A stretch of DNA of 27,813 nucleotides from an uncultured Oscillospiraceae bacterium. Lineage in GTDB: Bacteria; Bacillota; Clostridia; Oscillospirales; Ruminococcaceae. The stretch spans positions 1-27,813 of the forward strand of contig USLH01000008.1 of assembly GCA_900555435.1 (NCBI GenBank), given 5' to 3'. The notes beneath the pieces were generated by a model, which saw only the letters and a list, made by a program, of their open reading frames with translations, ran no database searches and was not told where the DNA came from. Made by a program: the position numbers and the translations under genes. Positions 23,823 through 27,813 of this stretch are shown here, piece by piece (position 1 is the first letter of the stretch; each line of letters opens with the position of its first letter).

Positions 23823-23837
23823 TCGGCCCTCCTAAAA

Positions 23838-23878
23838 AGAGGCCCGGCGTGAAAACAGATCCACGCCGGGTCTCTTTT
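23838..23878 (+). terminator. Terminator of the DUF308-MMPL operon
   Basis: A 14-bp stem with one mismatch pairs AGAGGCCCGGCGTG (23838-23851) with CACGCCGGGTCTCT (23862-23875). A T-run follows. It lies 15 bases after the stop of the secreted heptad protein. Confidence 0.88.
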
Positions 23879-23971
23879 ATTGATTACGGAAGCCTCTGCC
23901 TCTACCGACAGCGGTGTCCCGCAAAAGCTTCGCTTCAAGCATTGAACAAAGTGAGACGTTGATAGAAAGCA

Positions 23972-24019
23972 CCCGTTTGCGGGCTGTGGATAAGCGACGC
24001 TTACCGGCAATAGGCCGGT
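23972..24019. repeat. Run of three short hairpins downstream of the membrane gene
   Basis: Three inverted repeats follow each other: CCCG-TTTG-CGGG (23972-23983), TAAGCG-A-CGCTTA (23991-24003) and ACCGGC-AATAG-GCCGGT (24003-24019). They lie in the roughly 140-base gap between two convergent transcription units, right after the 24022-24576 gene on the - strand. They have no T-run, so they are not an ordinary terminator. They could protect a 3' end or form part of a small structured RNA. Confidence 0.4.
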
Positions 24020-24021
24020 GG

Positions 24022-24576
24022 TTATGACTTTTTCTTCTTTTTGGCGCAGTCTGCGAGAAAAAAGGCAGTCGCTCCAGCCAGCAATAAACCCATCCCCAGC
24101 AGATCCCAGCCGTCTATGGCCGGCCCTCCGACCCATCCGGAAACGACTAAATTCACCAGAAGAACCAGCAGGATCGCCGACAAGCACACGCCTCCTGCCG
24201 CCAGCTTCTTCCTTTCCGGAAGCCGTGCAAACAGAAAATAGGCGCCCCACAAGAAAAGGAGCCCCAAGACGGCCAAAACCGCCCCCATTCGAAACACTTC
24301 CCGCACCTTTATCAAACAGCTCAGAACGTACAAAAAGGGCACCAGAACGATGCTGAACGCAATTAGAGCCGTTCTTATCCCCTTTTTCCCCGACCGCACA
24401 ACGAAGATCCCCACGACCCACGCCGCTAAGATCGAGCTCCACACGATCAGTGACCACGTCAGCCGACCGGCAATTGCAAGATCACAGATCCCGCACACCA
24501 GCATCCCGGTCCCCAGCAGGGCTGTAAAAAGGATCACCCGGATTTTTCCCCACTGATTTACCTCGATTGTCTTCAC
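24022..24576 (-). CDS. Six-helix membrane protein of unknown function
   Basis: I do not recognise this 184-residue protein. It has about six hydrophobic segments, arranged as pairs with short basic loops (for example RSGKKGIRT and RLPERKK), and ends in a Lys-rich tail (CAKKKKKS). The start is uncertain between the GTG at 24576 and a TTG one codon upstream; both follow AAGGAG, and a longer open frame to 24669 lacks a good ribosome-binding site. It is a single gene read toward the MMPL operon, with no informative neighbours. A weak TTGATG / TAATAG pair near 24640 could be its promoter, but I do not trust it enough to list it. Confidence 0.65.
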   Translation of the reverse strand: MKTIEVNQWGKIRVILFTALLGTGMLVCGICDLAIAGRLTWSLIVWSSILAAWVVGIFVVRSGKKGIRTALIAFSIVLVPFLYVLSCLIKVREVFRMGAVLAVLGLLFLWGAYFLFARLPERKKLAAGGVCLSAILLVLLVNLVVSGWVGGPAIDGWDLLGMGLLLAGATAFFLADCAKKKKKS

Positions 24577-24747
24577 CAAAAATTTCTCCTTCCGTTTTGT
24601 CCTGTTTCCGGATGCGGCGAAACGATCCGTTTCTATTACATGACCCGTCCCCGCCATCAACGAAAGCACCCCTAAAACGAACCGGCGCCTTCCTCTTTCC
24701 GATCCTTTTTGTTCCTTTTTATCCCTCTTTTTTCTTCAGAATCGCCT

Positions 24748-24776
24748 TTGAAAATTATCTTAATTTGTGCTATAAT
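24748..24776 (+). promoter_or_regulatory. Promoter of the carD-like gene
   Basis: TTGAAA (24748-24753) and TATAAT (24771-24776) are 17 bases apart, and TG at 24768-24769 adds an extended -10. It is one of the strongest vegetative promoters in the window and leaves a leader of about 95 bases. The 170 bases between it and the divergent membrane gene are T-rich and hold no gene I can support. Confidence 0.85.
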
Positions 24777-24785
24777 AAAATTAGT

Positions 24786-24841
24786 AACAGCGTGCCCTCA
24801 TACCAGAATTTTTTCCTTTCCGGTGTGACCGGCACGTTGTT
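24786..24841 (+). promoter_or_regulatory. Structured leader of the carD-like transcript
   Basis: AACAGCGTGCC (24786-24796) pairs with GGCACGTTGTT (24831-24841) over 11 positions with one G-U pair. An inner hairpin CCGG-TGTGA-CCGG (24820-24832) competes with the outer stem by two bases, so two folds are possible. The element starts near the transcript 5' end. Confidence 0.45.
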
Positions 24842-24876
24842 TCCGCAGTAAGAAACCAAAAAGGAGGATCCGTTTC

Positions 24877-25377
24877 ATGATCGCAGAAAACGAAATGGTG
24901 CTTTACGGCTCCCACGGGGTCTGCCGGGTGGCAGGAACCGTGACCCGGGAATTTGACGGCAAGAAAGCCCTTTACTATGTGCTGGAACCGGTATTTGCCG
25001 GGGCTTTCACGGTCTTTGTACCGGTGGATAGCCCCGCTGTCTCTGCGAAAATGCGTCGGATCCTCACCTCTGACGAGATCCACGAAATGATCCGGAAAAT
25101 GCCGGAGGAGGAGCCTCTCGCCTTCGACGACCCCGCCCAGCAGAAAGCCGTCTGCACCCAGATTCTCCGCTCCGGCGACCGGAGAGAGCTGATCCGGCTG
25201 ATCAAGACTCTCCACCAGCGTCAGAAGGCCCGCCGGGAGCAGCACAAAAAGCCCTGCGTTCAGGACGACCGCTTCATGAAGGAAGCGGAGCGGCAGCTCT
25301 ACGACGAATTTGCCTTTGTCCTGAACCTTTCCCCGGAAGAGGTCCTGCCCTATATTTTAAAGGAGCTGGAAAAATAA
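24877..25377 (+). CDS. CarD-family transcriptional regulator
   Basis: This 166-residue protein matches the CarD_CdnL_TRCF family. The N-terminal beta-rich RNA-polymerase-interaction domain is seen in ENEMVLYGSHGVCRV (4-18), the LYYVLEP strand and TVFVPVD (45-51). The C-terminal part is helical and basic (RELIRLIKTLHQRQKARREQ), as expected for contact with the upstream edge of the -10 region. Such proteins stabilise or modulate open promoter complexes and often respond to stress or growth. AAAAAGGAGG precedes the ATG. It is a single gene with a strong promoter, a structured leader and a weak terminator. Confidence 0.88.
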   Translation: MIAENEMVLYGSHGVCRVAGTVTREFDGKKALYYVLEPVFAGAFTVFVPVDSPAVSAKMRRILTSDEIHEMIRKMPEEEPLAFDDPAQQKAVCTQILRSGDRRELIRLIKTLHQRQKARREQHKKPCVQDDRFMKEAERQLYDEFAFVLNLSPEEVLPYILKELEK

Positions 25378-25386
25378 AAACACAAA

Positions 25387-25425
25387 CCCCGCCGGCTGCA
25401 AAAACGTTCCGCCGGTGAGGAGTTT
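25387..25425 (+). terminator. Weak terminator after the carD-like gene
   Basis: CCCCGCCGGC (25387-25396) pairs with GCCGGTGAGG (25411-25420), with one mismatch and one G-U pair, followed by AGTTTTG. An alternative pairing of TGCAAAA with TTTTGCA is also possible. The T-run is short, so efficiency may be low. Confidence 0.5.
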
Positions 25426-25431
25426 TGCAAT

Positions 25432-25472
25432 AAAAAACGGCCGGTGCTATCTTTTTCAGACAGCTCCGACCG
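25432..25472 (-). terminator. Terminator of the flavoprotein-rex-ferredoxin operon
   Basis: Read on the - strand, CGGTCGGAGCTGTCT pairs with AGATAGCACCGGCCG, allowing two G-U pairs and one mismatch, around a GAAAA loop. Six T residues follow (25437-25432). It lies just after the ferredoxin stop at 25480. Confidence 0.8.
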
Positions 25473-25479
25473 ATTTTTT

Positions 25480-25719
25480 TTACAGACGGGTGAGAACTTC
25501 CTTTTCGAAGAACTCTTTTGCCGTTTCCGGTTTTACGGAGAACAGCTCGCCGTCGATGGTGACGCAGACGCCCTGCTGACAGTTTCCGGTGCAGAAAGTC
25601 GCCGCCAGCTCGACCTGATCGCCTACGTTGTTGGCTGCGATCAGCTCCTGCAGCTGATCCACGATTTCCTTCGAGCCTTTCAGGTGGCAGGAACTTCCGA
25701 TACATACCGTGATTTTCAT
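25480..25719 (-). CDS. Thioredoxin-like [2Fe-2S] ferredoxin (NuoE-like)
   Basis: This 79-residue protein has the fold and cysteine pattern of the NuoE/HydA-subunit C-terminal domain: Cys6 and Cys11 (CIGSSC) and Cys43 and Cys47 (CTGNC), with an extra Cys52. These four would bind a [2Fe-2S] cluster. It lacks the N-terminal helical domain of NuoE, so it is a stand-alone electron carrier. It is the last gene of the operon, 24 bases after rex, so it is probably made together with the NADH sensor. The electron donor and acceptor are not encoded nearby, except possibly the flavoprotein two genes upstream. Confidence 0.88.
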   Translation of the reverse strand: MKITVCIGSSCHLKGSKEIVDQLQELIAANNVGDQVELAATFCTGNCQQGVCVTIDGELFSVKPETAKEFFEKEVLTRL

Positions 25720-25743
25720 ATTGACTCCCCTTGTTTGTGATTT

Positions 25744-26376
25744 TCAGTCGATTCGTTCAGCCAGCCGTTTCGCCAAGACCGCCAGAGAACCGGCAAGGTC
25801 TTCATTGCGAACCAGCACATCCTCCGGCACGTCCAGCCGCACCGGCGCAAAGTTCCAGATGGCAAGGACGCCGCTGCTGACCAGCGTGTCGCAGACAGCC
25901 TGCGCCTCCCCGCCGGGAACCGCAATGATCCCCATGTGGATCTGCATCCGGCAGCAAAGATCCACCAGCTTTTCCATGGAAAGGACCCGCTTTCCCGCAA
26001 TGGTGGTTCCCACCAGCGCTGGATCCCGGTCAAAGGCGGCGGCGATCTCCAGCCCGTAGCCGGAAAAACCGTCGTAGGAGAGGAGCGAGTGCCCCAGATC
26101 CCCGGCCCCGACCAGAACGGCCGTCTCCACATCGTGGTAGCCGAGGAAGTTTTCAATGTCCGAGGTCAGCTCCCGGGTCACATACCCGACCTTGGGACGC
26201 CCGCCGGAGCTGACCAACGCCAAATCCTTCCGGACCTGAACGTCGCCCAGCCGCAGGGCGTCGGCAATGGCGGTGGCTGAGATATTCTCCGACTTTCCCT
26301 TCGGGAGGGAGCGGAGATAGTTGAGATAAAGGGGCAGGCGCTGCAGCGTCTGCGTCGATACAGATCGCTTCTCCAT
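25744..26376 (-). CDS. rex: Redox-sensing transcriptional repressor Rex
   Basis: This 210-residue protein senses the NADH/NAD+ ratio and represses fermentation and respiration genes. The N-terminal winged helix (about 1-80) shows the family pattern TLQRLPLYLNYLR, NISATAIADALRLGDVQVRK (given within 31-50) and DLALVSSGGRPKVGY. The Rossmann domain has VLVGAGDLGHSLL (87-99) and the acidic strand end AFDRDP (114-119). Only TTGTGA-type half-sites are visible near the operon, so autoregulation cannot be shown here; the operon promoter lies beyond the window. It is flanked by a flavoprotein, a membrane protein and a ferredoxin. Confidence 0.95.
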   Translation of the reverse strand: MEKRSVSTQTLQRLPLYLNYLRSLPKGKSENISATAIADALRLGDVQVRKDLALVSSGGRPKVGYVTRELTSDIENFLGYHDVETAVLVGAGDLGHSLLSYDGFSGYGLEIAAAFDRDPALVGTTIAGKRVLSMEKLVDLCCRMQIHMGIIAVPGGEAQAVCDTLVSSGVLAIWNFAPVRLDVPEDVLVRNEDLAGSLAVLAKRLAERID

Positions 26377-26394
26377 GCTTTCCCCCTGCCTGAC

Positions 26395-26721
26395 TTACTG
26401 TACTGCCAGCCCGGACTCTCTTTCCTTGTCCAGCTTGACGTTGCGGAAGTAGAGCGCCACATCGATGGAGATCTCGATGAAATTCAGGACATAGAAGAAC
26501 CAGCTCAGATAGAAGAGGAAGCCTTCCGGCTGGCCGACTGACACAGCATTTGCAAAGAGAATCACCTTCCGGACGATGCCGAAGATGTAGCCCACCAGCA
26601 GGAAGATCTCAAAAAAGAGGCTCTTGCCCTTGGCGGTCCGGGAAGTCCAGGATTTGCGGATGGAAATCGGCCAGGAAAGACCGAAGCAGAGGATCATCAG
26701 CGCTTCAAGTAAATCAGTCAT
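26395..26721 (-). CDS. Small PQ-loop-like membrane protein
   Basis: This 108-residue protein has about three hydrophobic segments (2-17, 33-56 and 66-91). The first ends in CFGLSWPISIRKSWTSRTAK and is followed by GKSLFFE, an arrangement like the PQ-loop/SemiSWEET pattern of a proline-containing helix followed by a Gly-Lys-Ser loop. The C-terminus is charged and cytosolic in character. It is 21 bases from the flavoprotein and 18 bases from rex, within one operon. It might transport a dicarboxylate or anchor the flavoprotein, but both ideas are inferences from position only. Confidence 0.65.
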   Translation of the reverse strand: MTDLLEALMILCFGLSWPISIRKSWTSRTAKGKSLFFEIFLLVGYIFGIVRKVILFANAVSVGQPEGFLFYLSWFFYVLNFIEISIDVALYFRNVKLDKERESGLAVQ

Positions 26722-26742
26722 GTTGTCTCCTTCAAATCACAA

Positions 26743-27813
26743 TTATTTCTTACGGGCGTAGTTGGGCAGCAGCTTAGGCGAAACGATGTCGCTGTGGATG
26801 CCGGCAGCTTCGGCTTCCGCCTCAAAGCGGGTCACATGGTCGAGGGTCAGCTTGCCGATCTTCACGGACTTGCTCTTCTCGCCGGCGTTGCGGCCTGCGC
26901 TGCGTCCGAAGACGATGATATCAAGCAGAGAGTTGCCCATCAGACGGTTCCGGCCATGGATGCCTCCGACTGCCTCGCCGGCCACAAAGAGGTTCTCGAT
27001 GCCGGTCATGTTGTCAGCGGCAATGTCCAGACCGCCGTTCTGGTAATGGAGAGTCGGGTAAACCAGAATGGGCTCCTTCCGGATGTCGATGCCGTATTTG
27101 CCGAACATCCGCAGCATGGCGGGGATCCGCTTCTCAATGGTGCCCTCGCCGTTTTTCAGCTCGATCATAGGAGTGTCCAGCCACACGCCGACGCCGCTGG
27201 GGGTGTGGACACCCTTGCCGTTGGTGGAGCATTCCCGGATGATGGAGGCGGCGGAAACGTCCCGGGTCTCCAGCGGGTGCATGAACACTTTGCCGTCCCG
27301 GTTGACGAGCTTCGCGCCGAGGGAACGCACCTTTTCCGTCACGAGCGCGCCGAAGATCTGCTCCGGGAACGCAGCGCCGGTGGGATGATACTGCAGGGTG
27401 TCGGCATAGAGCAGCTTCGCGCCCACGCGGTAGCCCAGCACCAGACCGTCGGCGGTAGCGCCGTAGTGGTTGGAGGTGGGGAAGCCCTGATAGTGCATCC
27501 GGCCCGCGCCGCCGGTGGCGATGATGACGGTCTTGGCCCGGGCCACCATCAGTTCTTTGGTTTCCATGTTCATCAGGACAGCGCCCGCAGCGCGGCCGTT
27601 TTCGTCCAGGATCAGCTCGATGGCGGCGGTGAAGTCCACCACCGGGATGCCCCGGTTCAGCACCTCGTCCCGCAGGGTGCGCATGATCTCCGCGCCGGAG
27701 TAGTCCTTGGCCGCGTGCATGCGCTTGCGGGAGGTGCCGCCGCCGTGGGTGGTGATCATGGTGCCGTCCGGCGCCTTGTCAAACTCCACGCCAAGCTCCG
27801 ACAGCCACTGGAT
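26743..27813 (-). CDS. Fumarate reductase / succinate dehydrogenase-like flavoprotein (partial)
   Basis: The gene runs off the right edge, so the N-terminal FAD dinucleotide motif is missing; 356 residues are visible. They include the FAD strand IIATGGAG (97-104), YHPTG (142-146), LETRDVSAAS with the Arg-Asp pair of the family active site, HYQNGG (256-261) and GEAVGGIHGRNRLMGNS (279-295). These are typical of FrdA/SdhA/NadB-type flavoproteins. The absence of NAD genes and the presence of rex favour fumarate reduction or a related anaerobic electron sink over aspartate oxidase. The apparent start at the GTG at 27789 is internal, because the frame continues upstream with a family-like WLSELGVEFDK segment. 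Confidence 0.88.
   Translation of the reverse strand: MQWLSELGVEFDKAPDGTMITTHGGGTSRKRMHAAKDYSGAEIMRTLRDEVLNRGIPVVDFTAAIELILDENGRAAGAVLMNMETKELMVARAKTVIIATGGAGRMHYQGFPTSNHYGATADGLVLGYRVGAKLLYADTLQYHPTGAAFPEQIFGALVTEKVRSLGAKLVNRDGKVFMHPLETRDVSAASIIRECSTNGKGVHTPSGVGVWLDTPMIELKNGEGTIEKRIPAMLRMFGKYGIDIRKEPILVYPTLHYQNGGLDIAADNMTGIENLFVAGEAVGGIHGRNRLMGNSLLDIIVFGRSAGRNAGEKSKSVKIGKLTLDHVTRFEAEAEAAGIHSDIVSPKLLPNYARKK

Noticed and set aside
25725..25745. Rex operator near TTGTGATTTTCA
   Set aside because: Only one half-site of the Rex consensus TTGTGA-N6-TCACAA is present, and it sits between cotranscribed genes. Another lone half-site occurs near 26735.

Overview
The window looks like a chromosomal stretch from a fairly GC-rich, endospore-forming Clostridia bacterium, probably near the Oscillospiraceae. 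This rests on GC-rich third codon positions, a FabK-type (not FabI) type II fatty acid synthesis cluster, Rex and a CarD-like regulator, a small Gly/Cys-rich spore-type protein behind a sigma-K-like promoter, and a tetR / DUF308 / MMPL / secreted-coil locus. Nothing in the sequence fixes the genus. No rRNA, tRNA, CRISPR array, insertion sequence or prophage gene was seen.

Layout. (1) 34-2871, + strand: a small membrane protein, a DUF6110 protein and a P1B-type metal ATPase with an unusual membrane metal-site motif, closed by a strong terminator. (2) 3060-5310, - strand: fabD, manA and a small MGMT-like gene, closely packed. (3) 5445-13854, + strand: fabH-fabK-fabG-fabF-accB-fabZ-accC-accD-accA-acpP. 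With the divergent fabD this supplies malonyl-CoA formation, transfer to ACP, initiation and the whole elongation cycle. The fabD/fabH gap carries a consensus promoter and several inverted repeats, and acpP has its own promoters. (4) 14051-14203: the Gly/Cys-rich spore-type gene. (5) 14246-18050, - strand: GH130 phosphorylase, IlvD/Edd dehydratase and GH18 glycosidase, all without signal peptides, which looks like a cytosolic glycan catabolic set. (6) 18249-23822, + strand: a TetR regulator, then a DUF308 membrane protein, an MMPL/RND transporter and a large secreted heptad-repeat protein. (7) 24022-24576, - strand: a six-helix membrane protein of unknown role. (8) 24877-25377, + strand: a CarD-family regulator with a structured leader. 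(9) 25480 to the right edge, - strand: a fumarate-reductase-like flavoprotein (cut by the window edge), a PQ-loop-like membrane protein, Rex and a thioredoxin-like [2Fe-2S] ferredoxin, a redox module that ends at a terminator.

Most genes belong to known families. I found no clear undescribed defence, mobile or RNA-guided system. The most interesting material is (a) the GH130-dehydratase-GH18 set with a terminator abutting the dehydratase ribosome-binding site, (b) palindromes at the fabH, fabD and acpP promoters although no FapR or FabT gene is present here, (c) the altered metal-site motif of the ATPase next to DUF6110, and (d) a near-identical palindrome at the GH130 promoter and at the DUF308-MMPL promoter on either side of tetR.
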